Positions 1 through 7,811 of a stretch of DNA of 38,248 bases are shown piece after piece (the stretch's first letter is position 1; each line of letters begins with the position of its first letter). The notes beneath the pieces are model-generated. The model was given only the letters and a program-made list of their open reading frames with translations, searched no databases and was not told the origin of the DNA. The translations under genes were made by a program, and so were the position numbers. Source of the stretch: Bacillus sp. SD075 (GTDB lineage Bacteria; Bacillota; Bacilli; Bacillales; DSM-1321); the NCBI RefSeq assembly GCF_017355165.1, contig NZ_JADILK010000042.1, positions 1 to 38,248 of the forward strand, in the 5' to 3' direction.

Positions 1-25
1 GGGAAGGCTTCGATTAAGCCTTCCC
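1..25 (-). terminator. Intrinsic terminator stem-loop downstream of sspM
   Basis: A perfect 10-bp inverted repeat (GGGAAGGCTT / AAGCCTTCCC) with a 5-nt loop lies just past the sspM stop codon. The hairpin is seen directly. On the minus strand the following bases lie outside the window, so the T tract cannot be checked. On the plus strand it is followed by TGTTTAT, so it could also end a plus-strand transcript entering from the left. Confidence 0.65.
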
Positions 26-49
26 TGTTTATCGTTCAGTATTTATGTC

Positions 50-163
50 TTACGTAGAAGGGCGGTTTTCTCCACTAAGTTTCGGGTTACCCGTTCCTGC
101 CTTTGCAGTGGGCGGCTTTTGTCGTTTTTCGTTTTTTTGCTGTCTGCTTTCATTCGACTGCAT
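50..163 (-). CDS. sspM: Small acid-soluble spore protein M (SspM-like)
   Basis: A 37-residue, very polar and basic protein that ends in KLSGENRPST. B. subtilis SspM ends in KLGGPNRPST as I recall it. Minor SASPs of this type sit in the forespore core with DNA or as soluble filler and are degraded at germination. The start ATG has a near-perfect Shine-Dalgarno (AGGAGGTGA) a few bases upstream on the minus strand. There is no hydrophobic segment and no Cys. It is divergent from the yppD/yppE genes, next to the ypp cluster, where I recall sspM lying in B. subtilis. Expression is expected to be forespore-specific (sigma G), but I could not pick out a convincing sigma-G promoter. The identification rests on the C-terminal motif, size and location. 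Confidence 0.8.
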   Translation of the reverse strand: MQSNESRQQKNEKRQKPPTAKAGTGNPKLSGENRPST

Positions 164-346
164 AAAATCACCTCCTGTCTGTATTCTTGTTTAAAACTTC
201 ATTCTTCATTCTTCCATTGTTGTCGAAGAGCATAATAAATTAAGTGAATTGCACTTTCTTTGCCGATTCCCTTCTAGTTTTGTCAGTCATGAAGGGCTTT
301 CAAATAAAAAAAAGAATAGTACAGGTAAAGAATGGGAGGGATCAGC

Positions 347-622
347 ATGGTCAATAAAAGTGTCGCAACAGAAGAGATATTAAGGATGATAGCTGAGATC
401 AGTACCAGCCTGGATCGTTTGGAAATTTCATATGGGGAAACTGTAAATACAGTTCGGTGCAAACTATGGGCAGAGCAATATACATTAGTTAATGAAGCCC
501 AGGAAGCCATTGAGAAAGCCGAAGATTATTGGGTGAATACTGAAGGTGTGAACCATTCCTTTTCCATTGTCCCGGAAAAAACAATAATAAAACACAAGGT
601 TTTCACTGAATTGCACGTATAA
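347..622 (+). CDS. Small hypothetical protein, YppD-like by position
   Basis: A 91-residue, largely acidic and probably helical protein. I prefer the ATG at 347 over the in-frame ATG at 332 because GGGAGG lies 6 nt before it. Residues about 5-65 look like two amphipathic helices rich in Glu, Ala and Leu. The C-terminal third is more basic. There is no signal peptide, membrane segment or catalytic motif. It sits 69 nt upstream of yppE in the same direction, so the two may be cotranscribed. In B. subtilis the gene before yppE is yppD, a small protein of unknown function. Assignment by position is inference; I do not recognise a family from sequence alone. Confidence 0.6.
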   Translation: MVNKSVATEEILRMIAEISTSLDRLEISYGETVNTVRCKLWAEQYTLVNEAQEAIEKAEDYWVNTEGVNHSFSIVPEKTIIKHKVFTELHV

Positions 623-691
623 GCCAGAGGAATATCATTTTATAAAGAACTGGATTATACTAAGGGAAACAAATGTACGGAGGAATATATT

Positions 692-1060
692 GTGCGAAAA
701 GAAAAACTGCAGAGATTAACAGAACAATTAATAAAATATACGTACCAAGCGGATGATATCTATGAGGGTGTACGCAAGGAAGGAAAGGAAAAGGATTTCT
801 TTTCGGAAGTCAAGCCGTTTGCAGACCAGGTCAGGACCGTATGCATCGAATGGGAAACCGGAATGAAGGAGTGGATGAAAGAAACCGAATTTAAGCATCT
901 TTTCCCCGAGCAAATCGAACAAACCGCCCATAACCTTTCTGATGTGGCCGTCCAGGCATTTTATCCTAAAACAAGTTATAAGCGATTTAAAAGCCATGTC
1001 CAATCGGTCGAATTCATCCTTAATAATGTAAAAACGGAAATCGCTCGGATTTTATCATAA
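692..1060 (+). CDS. yppE: DUF1798 family protein YppE
   Basis: A 122-residue all-helical protein matching the length of B. subtilis YppE (about 123 aa), whose family (DUF1798) forms a small four-helix bundle of unknown function. Conserved-looking stretches include DFFSEVKPFADQV, a W-rich middle segment around residues 55-65, and the PKTSYKRFKSHVQSVEFIL segment near the C-terminus. The start is a GTG preceded by GGAGG at a normal distance. No catalytic residues can be proposed. It stands between the YppD-like gene and yppG, the same order as in B. subtilis. Confidence 0.8.
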   Translation: MRKEKLQRLTEQLIKYTYQADDIYEGVRKEGKEKDFFSEVKPFADQVRTVCIEWETGMKEWMKETEFKHLFPEQIEQTAHNLSDVAVQAFYPKTSYKRFKSHVQSVEFILNNVKTEIARILS

Positions 1061-1136
1061 AAACACCTACACTTATTACCTCTTTTTTCATATATTATCA
1101 GAACCATGTAATGAATAAAGAGGAGGGCTCATTGAC

Positions 1137-1721
1137 ATGATGAGATCCGGTTATAACCAAATCTCCCCAAATCAAGGACAGTTTCCTCAATCAATGCCGG
1201 AAAGTTGGGGAGGATACCAACAGCCAATGCCGTATCCTCCGCCAAATAATCATCACCTTGAACAACCATTTATGCATCCATTTCATCTCCAGGATACAGG
1301 GGGCTATATGACGCCATATCATGATCCTTATCAGCAGGCGGCCTATCACCCATTCCAACAAATCCAGCAGCAGCCGATGCCTGTGGGGGCTTATCCGGGC
1401 AGCAGTGTCATGCAGCCAATGTCACAAATGCACCCAATCCATTCCAATCAGCAGCCGCAAGCTTTTAGTCCGTTCGCCAATCCGTTACAGCCAGCTAAAA
1501 GACCTCCGCAAAGTCAGCAGCAGGCCCATAATCCATATCCTAAGCAGCAGTTCATGCAAAAACCCCAGCCATCGGGTTTTAAATCGGTCATGAACCAATT
1601 CAAAACACAAGATGGTTCCATGGATATAACGAAGATGATGAATACAGCCGGACAAATGATGAATACTGTTTCTCAAGTATCTTCTATGGTCAAAGGAGTT
1701 GGGGGCTTCTTCAAAGTTTAG
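1137..1721 (+). CDS. yppG: YppG-like Gln/Pro/Met-rich protein (probable spore coat associated)
   Basis: A 194-residue low-complexity protein. Residues 1-145 are dominated by Q, P, M, H, Y and N (many PMP, QQ, HP pairs). The last 45 or so residues are a conserved-looking tail (SGFKSVMNQFKTQDGS, then TAGQMMNTVSQVSSMVKGVG) typical of YppG-like proteins. The N-terminal part is longer than I recall for B. subtilis YppG (about 125 aa). AGGAGGG lies about 10 nt before the ATG. A second ATG follows directly. The composition resembles spore coat or matrix proteins, but a coat role is inference. It ends at a terminator shared with the convergent hsp20 gene. Confidence 0.75.
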   Translation: MMRSGYNQISPNQGQFPQSMPESWGGYQQPMPYPPPNNHHLEQPFMHPFHLQDTGGYMTPYHDPYQQAAYHPFQQIQQQPMPVGAYPGSSVMQPMSQMHPIHSNQQPQAFSPFANPLQPAKRPPQSQQQAHNPYPKQQFMQKPQPSGFKSVMNQFKTQDGSMDITKMMNTAGQMMNTVSQVSSMVKGVGGFFKV

Positions 1722-1734
1722 TGGCGAATAAAAT

Positions 1735-1780
1735 AAAAGCAGACTTACAAGTGACCAGCCACTTTTTTAAGTCTGCTTTT
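1735..1780. terminator. Bidirectional terminator between yppG and hsp20
   Basis: A 13-bp stem (AAAAGCAGACTTA / TAAGTCTGCTTTT) with A-rich and T-rich flanks on both sides. It can therefore end yppG on the plus strand and the Hsp20 gene on the minus strand. Confidence 0.85.
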
Positions 1781-1788
1781 ATTCATGC

Positions 1789-2241
1789 CTAATGGATTTC
1801 AATCCGATTACCTCTGATTTTGGGTAGGTGAAGCGTGAGGATGCCATCACGATGTCGAGCGGTCACTTTTGCTTCATCAATCGGTTTTGGAAAGGAAATG
1901 GTTCTTGAAAAAGTACCTGCTGAAACTTCCTTTTGGAACAAGGCTTGGTTTTTATGCTTTCTATCTACATGCTTTGCAGATATGGTTACGGAATGGTCCA
2001 ATACATCAATTGATATTTGGCTGCGTGCAATTCCAGGCAATGTGGCGGTAAGGGTATATTCTGAATGTGTTTCGTGAACATCGACCGGAAAGCTGCGCTC
2101 TTTCGCAGAACCGAAGAAATCGTCAAGTGATTGCAGCATGCCTTTAGGCGGCCTTTCGGAAAACAACCGATCCATTTTGTTAATGAAATGGGTAAAGGGT
2201 TCTATTCGATTCCGATTATTATTTTTTTCAGAAGAGGTCAT
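1789..2241 (-). CDS. Hsp20/alpha-crystallin family small heat-shock protein
   Basis: A 150-residue protein with an N-terminal arm and an alpha-crystallin domain over about residues 50-150. The domain shows the VDVHET start, the TLTATLPGIARSQISIDV strand pair and the family signature near the C-terminus (ARHRDGILTLHLPK, the G-I/V-L-T-L motif). Such proteins form oligomers that hold unfolding proteins in a refoldable state, without ATP. I place the start at the second of two adjacent ATGs because AAGGAG lies 7 nt before it; a longer in-frame extension upstream has no ribosome site. B. subtilis has ypqA/ypqE near this place, so this gene is a local difference. It is divergent from the hydrolase at 2383. 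A spore-coat (CotP-like) role is possible but not shown. Confidence 0.88.
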   Translation of the reverse strand: MTSSEKNNNRNRIEPFTHFINKMDRLFSERPPKGMLQSLDDFFGSAKERSFPVDVHETHSEYTLTATLPGIARSQISIDVLDHSVTISAKHVDRKHKNQALFQKEVSAGTFSRTISFPKPIDEAKVTARHRDGILTLHLPKIRGNRIEIH

Positions 2242-2382
2242 CATGGTACTCCTTTCTAAAAAATTCCTTTGCCTATAGGCTATGTGAGGAATGAAGAAAT
2301 GTGAATACACCGTTGGGTTTCAGATATAGGTCTATAGGGAATAACGTTACAGAATGATTAGTAAAGGAAATGAGGGATTAAT

Positions 2383-3147
2383 ATGTCAGATAATAGCAAG
2401 CTTTCCTACATAGATACCGGGAAAGGAAATGAAACATTGTTGTTTATCCATGGATTTTGCGGAAGCCATGAATATTGGCGGGATATCATTGCTGAATTAA
2501 AGGATGAATATCGGGTCATTGCCGTTGATTTACGTGGGCATGGTGCAAGTGAGGAAATAGGGGGATCATTCTCTATTGAAGATATGGCTGCTGATATTGC
2601 GGCAGTTTTGGAAGAACTTGAAATCGGACAGGTATATATGTTTGGTCATTCGCTTGGGGGATATATCACCTTGGCATTCGCAGAAAGGTTTCCTGGGAAA
2701 TTATCTGGTTTTTCATTGGTACATTCTACCGCTTTCCCGGACGATGAGACTGGAAAGGCGGGCCGCTTAAAATCTGTCGAGAAAATCGACAGTGAGGGAA
2801 TCCCTGCTTTCATTGACGGACTTATACCAAAGCTTTTCGCTAACTCCGATGATCCCAATATCGGCCATACAAAGGAAATCGGATATAAAACAAGTGAAAT
2901 TGGTGCGATAGGGTCTTTACATGCCATGAGGAATAGAATAGACAGAAATCATGTACTCGAAGATACGAGGCTGCCTGTCCTATTGGTTGCAGGTGAACAG
3001 GATAAGTTGATTCCTGTTGAAAAAACCTTTTCTGCAAAAGGGAGCCATATCAATGAAGTTATACTTAAGGGCAGCGGCCATATGGGAATGTTGGAAGCTC
3101 CAAGCAGACTTATCGAAGAAATCATTCGCTTTGTCGAGAAGAATTAA
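2383..3147 (+). CDS. Alpha/beta-fold hydrolase
   Basis: A 254-residue single-domain cytoplasmic hydrolase. An LFIHGFCGSHEYW motif supplies the oxyanion-hole region (about residues 20-33). The nucleophile elbow is GHSLGG with Ser90. The acid is probably the Asp in VAGEQDKLIP (about residue 205), and the catalytic His is His233 in GSGHMGMLE. The complete triad predicts esterase, lactonase or C-C hydrolase chemistry, but the substrate cannot be told from sequence. There is no signal peptide. The ATG has GAGGG upstream. It is followed by a strong terminator and appears monocistronic. Confidence 0.88.
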   Translation: MSDNSKLSYIDTGKGNETLLFIHGFCGSHEYWRDIIAELKDEYRVIAVDLRGHGASEEIGGSFSIEDMAADIAAVLEELEIGQVYMFGHSLGGYITLAFAERFPGKLSGFSLVHSTAFPDDETGKAGRLKSVEKIDSEGIPAFIDGLIPKLFANSDDPNIGHTKEIGYKTSEIGAIGSLHAMRNRIDRNHVLEDTRLPVLLVAGEQDKLIPVEKTFSAKGSHINEVILKGSGHMGMLEAPSRLIEEIIRFVEKN

Positions 3148-3160
3148 ATGATAAAAGACT

Positions 3161-3202
3161 GGGCTGGAAACGAGATGTTGACGTTTCCAGCCCTTTTTTT
3201 TT
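3161..3202 (+). terminator. Intrinsic terminator after the alpha/beta hydrolase
   Basis: A perfect 12-bp stem (GGGCTGGAAACG / CGTTTCCAGCCC), 9-nt loop, followed by a run of nine T. Confidence 0.92.
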
Positions 3203-3223
3203 GAATAGGAAATAGTTTCCCTT

Positions 3224-3250
3224 TTGCATAGAACGTTCATTCGGTAGAAT
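3224..3250 (+). promoter_or_regulatory. Probable mrfA promoter with a LexA-like half-matched box in its spacer
   Basis: TTGCAT (3224-3229) and TAGAAT (3245-3250) are separated by 15 nt, a little short for sigma A. The spacer carries AGAACGTTCATTCG (3230-3243). Compared with the Gram-positive SOS box CGAAC-N4-GTTCG, this keeps GAAC, TTC and the final G in the right register but has A instead of G at the start of the second half. Real binding by LexA is uncertain. Confidence 0.4.
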
Positions 3251-3269
3251 AGGAGTATGAGGTGGTTAT

Positions 3270-5558
3270 ATGAAGCTGCGAAAAAATTTACAAGAAGTTA
3301 TCAGGGATTTAAAAACACATGAAGAGTTTAAAGAAAATATAGTACATTGGCAAGTAATTGAAGCGAAAGAGGCAAAACATGTTCCTTTTCCCGATGTTAT
3401 GAATGATAAGATCAAGCATGCACTTGAAATACGGGGGATAAATGGGCTGTATACCCATCAGGCAACTGCATTTGATACTGCTGTCAGTGGCAATAGCCTT
3501 GTAGCTGTCACACCAACAGCTTCCGGAAAAACATTTTGCTATAATTTGCCGGTACTTCAAAAAATACTGGAAGATGAAAAAACTAGGGCGCTTTATATTT
3601 TTCCGACAAAAGCACTGAGTTATGATCAAAAAAGCGAATTGAATGAAATGATTCATGAAATGGATGCAGAGATAAATAGTTATACATACGACGGGGACAC
3701 ACCTTCAAACATCAGGCAAAAAATCCGCCAAGCCGGGCATATTGTAATCACCAATCCTGATATGCTCCATTCAGGAATCCTGCCCCATCATACGAAATGG
3801 GTCTCTTTGTTTGAAAACTTGAAGTATGTAATCATCGATGAACTTCATATTTACCGCGGCGTTTTCGGTAGTCATACAGCCAACGTCATAAGAAGGTTAA
3901 AAAGGATCTGCAAGTTTTATGGAAGCGACCCTGTATTCATCTGTACTTCCGCTACGATCAATAACCCAAAAGAGTTGGCAGAAGAGCTTACGGAAAAACA
4001 AATGGTCCTAATCGATAATAACGGAGCCCCAAGTGGAAAAAAGCATTTTGTCTTTTACAATCCCCCAATAGTCAATAAACCGCTGAACATACGAAGGAGT
4101 GCGGTATTGGAAGTCAGGAAGCTGGCAAATGAATTTTTGAAAAATAAAATCCAAACCATCGTTTTTGCGCGAAGCAGGGTTCGTGTGGAAATTCTATTGA
4201 CATATTTACAGGGACTTGTGTCGAAGCAATTGGGGCCAAAATCGATCAGGGGTTATCGCGGTGGATATCTGCCAACACAGCGTAGAGAAATTGAACAAGG
4301 CCTGAGGGATGGTTCCATTTATGGAGTGGTTTCCACTAATGCACTTGAGTTGGGTGTCGATATCGGCCAGCTCCAGGTTTGCATAATGACTGGTTACCCT
4401 GGGTCCATATCGAGTGCCTGGCAACAGGCGGGAAGAGCAGGAAGAAGGCATGGTGAAGCATTGATCATCATGGTCGGCAGTTCAAGTGCCCTTGATCAAT
4501 ATATCGTACAGCATCCCGATTATTTCTTTACCAGAAATCCAGAAACTGCAAGAATCAATCCAGATAATCTTTTGATCTTGGTTGATCATGTAAAATGTGC
4601 AGCATATGAGCTGCCATTTAAAAAAGGCGATACCTTTGGGGAAACAGAGATCATGGAAGTTCTGGAATTCCTTACGGAAGAAAGGGTATTACACCTGAAT
4701 GGGGACAAATGGCATTGGATGAATGATGCTTTTCCCGCAAGCAATATCAGCCTGCGTTCAGCGGCACAGGAAAATGTCGTGATCATCGACCAAACGAATG
4801 CACCGATTAATCGGGTCATAGGGGAAATGGATACGTTCAGTGCAATGACCCTTCTTCACGATGAAGCCATTTATTTGCACCAGGGAATCCAATTTCAGGT
4901 GGAAGAACTTGATTGGGATGAAAAGAAAGCTTATGTACGTGAAGTCAATGTGGACTATTATACGGATGCTAACCTTGCTGTTCAGTTGTCTGTATTGGAA
5001 GTCGATAAAGAGCGAACTTTCGCTTCCACAGCAGCTGCTTTTGGTGATGTCGCAATCCGGGCGATGCCTACGATTTTCAAAAAAATCAAATTCGAAACTC
5101 ATGAAAATATTGGTTCAGGACCAATCAGTCTCCCGGAGATGGAACTGCATACGAGTTCGGCCATGCTTTCCATGGATTCCGATATATTTAAGTGGGACGA
5201 AAATCGAATAGAACAAGGAATGATAGGTGCCTCTCATGCTCTTAATTACATGATTCCGCTATATGTTATGTGTGATCCGCATGATATTCACGTTTATCCG
5301 CAGGTTAAGGCAGCGCATAATGAAAAACCGACCATTTTTATCTATGATAGTTATCCGGGAGGAATAGGGTTAAGTGATAAAGTATATGAAAATTCTGAAG
5401 TCATTCTGCTGGAAACCATATCAATGATCGAAAATTGCCCGTGTGAAAGCGGCTGTCCATCCTGTATCGGGACTGAATCCGCAACGAAAACAGCCAAGAG
5501 TGATGCCAAACAATTATTGGGGCAATTTTGTAAGCAAAACATTAATAGATTGCAGTGA
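3270..5558 (+). CDS. mrfA: DEAD/DEAH-box helicase MrfA (YprA), mitomycin repair
   Basis: A 762-residue SF2 helicase. Motif I is PTASGKT (residues 82-88), motif II is DELH (190-193), a TSAT motif III follows, and the second RecA-like domain carries STNALELGVDIG and QQAGRAGRR (motifs V and VI). The C-terminal DUF1998-type region ends with a four-cysteine cluster, C723, C725, C729 and C732 (CPCESGCPSC), expected to bind zinc. In B. subtilis MrfA works with MrfB in a UvrABC-independent repair route specific for mitomycin C damage. Length and motifs are complete. The next gene is mrfB, with only 23 nt between, so the pair is an operon. An imperfect SOS-like box lies in the promoter. Start ATG follows GAGGTGG. 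Confidence 0.95.
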   Translation: MKLRKNLQEVIRDLKTHEEFKENIVHWQVIEAKEAKHVPFPDVMNDKIKHALEIRGINGLYTHQATAFDTAVSGNSLVAVTPTASGKTFCYNLPVLQKILEDEKTRALYIFPTKALSYDQKSELNEMIHEMDAEINSYTYDGDTPSNIRQKIRQAGHIVITNPDMLHSGILPHHTKWVSLFENLKYVIIDELHIYRGVFGSHTANVIRRLKRICKFYGSDPVFICTSATINNPKELAEELTEKQMVLIDNNGAPSGKKHFVFYNPPIVNKPLNIRRSAVLEVRKLANEFLKNKIQTIVFARSRVRVEILLTYLQGLVSKQLGPKSIRGYRGGYLPTQRREIEQGLRDGSIYGVVSTNALELGVDIGQLQVCIMTGYPGSISSAWQQAGRAGRRHGEALIIMVGSSSALDQYIVQHPDYFFTRNPETARINPDNLLILVDHVKCAAYELPFKKGDTFGETEIMEVLEFLTEERVLHLNGDKWHWMNDAFPASNISLRSAAQENVVIIDQTNAPINRVIGEMDTFSAMTLLHDEAIYLHQGIQFQVEELDWDEKKAYVREVNVDYYTDANLAVQLSVLEVDKERTFASTAAAFGDVAIRAMPTIFKKIKFETHENIGSGPISLPEMELHTSSAMLSMDSDIFKWDENRIEQGMIGASHALNYMIPLYVMCDPHDIHVYPQVKAAHNEKPTIFIYDSYPGGIGLSDKVYENSEVILLETISMIENCPCESGCPSCIGTESATKTAKSDAKQLLGQFCKQNINRLQ

Positions 5559-5581
5559 TAAGTGAAAAGAGGTGTAATTTT

Positions 5582-6835
5582 ATGTCTTTAAAAAATAAAT
5601 TGAACCGTATGAAAACACATATGGACCTAGGGAAACATCCTTCTCCTGTAGAAGAAGACCAGACAGTGAATGAACAAATTCCTTACATTGAAAATTGGCT
5701 GGAGAACGATACCGTTTCCTTTCATTTCGATGGTGATTATTGCTTCATTAGGGAGGTCCGCTATCCTATTAATCACAAACACGGGTTATATGCATTTTCC
5801 GAGCTGAAAAAGGTCGTAAAAGAGTGGAATCAAACTTCCTTGGAGCATCCACTATCAGCTATGGGCGTTAAAAGTGAAGATCTGTTTTTCTTCGATACGG
5901 AAACGACAGGGCTTGGAGGAGGGGCCGGCAATACCATTTTTTTACTTGGCTATGCTTATTTAGAAGGTGAAGAAGTAGTCGTGAAGCAACATATCCTTCC
6001 GCAGCCTGGAAGTGAAATCCCGCTTTACCAAAGCTTTCTGGAAAACATCAATTACGAAACGCTTGTCACATATAATGGTAAATCCTTTGATTGGCCTCAG
6101 CTGAAAACCAGACATACCTTGATAAAAGAACATGTGCCAAAATTACCGGAATTCGGACATTTCGATTTATATCATGCTTCAAGACGCCTTTGGAGAAACA
6201 AATTGGAACGAGTGAAATTATCAGTAGTCGAAACAGATATTCTAGGTGTACATAGGGAAGATGACATTCCAGGATATTTGGCACCGATGATTTATTTTGA
6301 TTTTGTTGAGAGGAAGAATCCGGAAATTCTGTTTGGGATCATGAAGCATAATGAATTGGATATCTTATCACTGATCACATTGTATATTCATTTGTCCCGA
6401 AAAATACTCCAAATCGATGGATATACGGAAGAGTCTATGGAAATTGCTCGATGGCTCGCCTATCTGGGAAAAAAAGAAGAGTCAGTTGAGACATATCAAA
6501 AAATAGTGGAAGCGGGGAATGAGGAAGACCGGATAATAGCTGGCCATGCCTTAGCCTTCCAGAAAAAGAGGCAAAAACAATTCAATGAAGCGTTGGGAAT
6601 TTGGAAGGAAGTCGCCATAAAAGGGAATGTGCAAATTAGGATACAGGCACAGATTGAATGTGCAAAATTATATGAACACCAATTTAAGGACAACGGTCTT
6701 GCTCTAGAATGTTCAATAATTGCACTTCGAGAAATGGTGAAGGAAGGGACAAATCCGGGGAAAAAACAGTGGGAGTTGGAAAAGAGGATCCATCGGCTCG
6801 AAAAGAAAGAGCAATCTAAGGGTATTTCTGTATGA
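5582..6835 (+). CDS. mrfB: Ribonuclease H-like exonuclease MrfB (YprB) with TPR-like tail
   Basis: A 417-residue protein. The exonuclease domain (about residues 95-275) begins with FFDTETTGLGGG, giving metal ligands Asp105 and Glu107. Further acidic candidates lie in SFDWPQLKTRH and in the HNELDILSL motif. Residues about 285-410 form helical repeats resembling TPRs. In B. subtilis MrfB is a metal-dependent DNA exonuclease acting with MrfA in mitomycin repair, and its catalytic Asp107/Glu109 match the residues seen here within two positions. I chose the ATG at 5582, which has AGAGGTG 7 nt upstream. An in-frame GTG at 5555 would overlap the mrfA stop but lacks a ribosome site. Confidence 0.93.
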   Translation: MSLKNKLNRMKTHMDLGKHPSPVEEDQTVNEQIPYIENWLENDTVSFHFDGDYCFIREVRYPINHKHGLYAFSELKKVVKEWNQTSLEHPLSAMGVKSEDLFFFDTETTGLGGGAGNTIFLLGYAYLEGEEVVVKQHILPQPGSEIPLYQSFLENINYETLVTYNGKSFDWPQLKTRHTLIKEHVPKLPEFGHFDLYHASRRLWRNKLERVKLSVVETDILGVHREDDIPGYLAPMIYFDFVERKNPEILFGIMKHNELDILSLITLYIHLSRKILQIDGYTEESMEIARWLAYLGKKEESVETYQKIVEAGNEEDRIIAGHALAFQKKRQKQFNEALGIWKEVAIKGNVQIRIQAQIECAKLYEHQFKDNGLALECSIIALREMVKEGTNPGKKQWELEKRIHRLEKKEQSKGISV

Positions 6836-6900
6836 AATTTGGGAATGGAAAGGGTCTATCAGTTGCTAAAGGCTGAAAATAAAAAATATGTATACAAATA

Positions 6901-6929
6901 TTGTAGCCTTCAACTATTATGTGTAAAAT
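6901..6929 (+). promoter_or_regulatory. Sigma-A-like promoter after mrfB
   Basis: TTGTAG and TAAAAT with a 17-nt spacer. It sits within the right arm of an imperfect inverted repeat (AGTTG...AAGGCT at 6861-6874 with AGCCTT CAACT at 6904-6914), which could be an operator or a weak hairpin. It would drive the 31-codon reading frame at 7011. Confidence 0.5.
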
Positions 6930-7010
6930 GAGAAGAGTTGAGGGTGAAATTCCGAAGCGTTCATTTCATACCTTTACATAATAAATTCAAGGTGAAAGCG
7001 GAGCGAAGAA

Positions 7011-7106
7011 ATGTATAAAACGACTTTATTTCTATTTTTTGTTGTCCTTTGTTTAACGATTGTTTTATTTACTTCATTAAAAGACAGTCTCTATTCCTTT
7101 TTGTAG
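7011..7106 (+). CDS. Putative 31-residue single-span membrane peptide
   Basis: The frame reads MYKTTLFLFFVVLCLTIVLF followed by TSLKDSLYSFL. A short basic N-terminus, one strongly hydrophobic helix of about 17 residues and a polar tail are what is expected of a small inner-membrane peptide. The upstream purine-rich GGAGCGAAG is a fair but not ideal ribosome site. A sigma-A-like promoter lies about 80 nt upstream. I do not recognise the family. It lies between mrfB and cotD, where spore-related microproteins would not be surprising, but that is only a guess. Support is moderate because the frame is short. Confidence 0.42.
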   Translation: MYKTTLFLFFVVLCLTIVLFTSLKDSLYSFL

Positions 7107-7210
7107 AAAAATATGTACAGTGCATTTGAAGGGCTAGTATAATAGTGTACTTATCGACAGCAATACATCGTTTTATACTTATTCTGTATAAATAGGTCAT
7201 TTCATCAGTA

Positions 7211-7237
7211 CACGTATCCCCTTTTTTTCATAGTCTG
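7211..7237 (+). promoter_or_regulatory. Possible sigma-K promoter of the cotD-like gene
   Basis: CAC (-35 region) and CATAGTCTG (-10 region, consensus CATAnnnTA) are spaced about 15 nt apart. The predicted start is about 40 nt before the coat gene's ATG. Sigma K is the known regulator of cotD in B. subtilis. The match is imperfect. Confidence 0.4.
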
Positions 7238-7283
7238 TAATGGTAAGACTAAACTTATCATGATGAAAGGGGACGAATTATAA

Positions 7284-7745
7284 ATGTATTTTCGTAATTG
7301 TGGAGGAAATAAACCCAATGTAATGGGAGCATACGACAATGTAATGGGCGCATATGGGAACGCACCTGGAGTACTGGGCGCATCAACTGGTAAACACCCA
7401 AACAACGTAATGGGAGCGTCAACCGGTAAAAACTCTAACGTAATGGGGGCCTATAGTCCAACAGCTGTGTCTCCAGCACAATATGGACCTACTCAAACAT
7501 CTCCAAGTCAAGTTGCCCCAGCCCAAGTCTCTCCAACACAGCAATTTGTCAATACAAATGTATCGAACACAGTGATTCCTGTCGTTCATCCATCACATAC
7601 TACAAATGTCAATAAACATGTGAACACGTATAAGCATTATTTCCCGCATACTCAATCGGTGGTAAACGAGTGCTATAATCAACACTTGATTTGTGGAAGG
7701 CCGCCGCACAGCCCAGGCTGTCCGCCTAGACATTTCGGATATTAA
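7284..7745 (+). CDS. cotD: CotD-like inner spore coat protein with N-terminal repeats
   Basis: A 153-residue protein. The C-terminal half carries the CotD-type core: IPVVHPSHTTNVNKH, then YKHYFPHTQS and a Cys/Pro/His-rich end (CGRPPHSPGCPP). The N-terminal 57 residues consist of short degenerate repeats of NVMGAY or NVMGAST GK (near residues 12, 19, 32, 41 and 52), then a Gln/Pro/Ser stretch with repeated SPxQ/APAQ units (residues 58-86). CotD is a structural coat protein made in the mother cell late in sporulation. B. subtilis CotD is much shorter, as I recall, so the repeat region is an extension. The ATG follows AAAGGGGA. A sigma-K-like promoter and a terminator bracket the gene as a single unit. 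Confidence 0.85.
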   Translation: MYFRNCGGNKPNVMGAYDNVMGAYGNAPGVLGASTGKHPNNVMGASTGKNSNVMGAYSPTAVSPAQYGPTQTSPSQVAPAQVSPTQQFVNTNVSNTVIPVVHPSHTTNVNKHVNTYKHYFPHTQSVVNECYNQHLICGRPPHSPGCPPRHFGY

Positions 7746-7750
7746 AAAAT

Positions 7751-7776
7751 AAGGGCTTAATTAAGCCCTTGTTTTC
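7751..7776 (+). terminator. Intrinsic terminator of the cotD-like gene
   Basis: A 20-nt perfect palindrome (AAGGGCTTAATTAAGCCCTT) five bases past the stop codon, followed by GTTTTCTT. Confidence 0.8.
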
Positions 7777-7811
7777 TTACATAATCATGTTAAAAGGAGA
7801 CTAGCCAAGCG

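Noticed and set aside
283..510. Open frame on the minus strand opposite the YppD-like gene
   Set aside because: It overlaps a better plus-strand gene, has no ribosome site and no recognisable domain.
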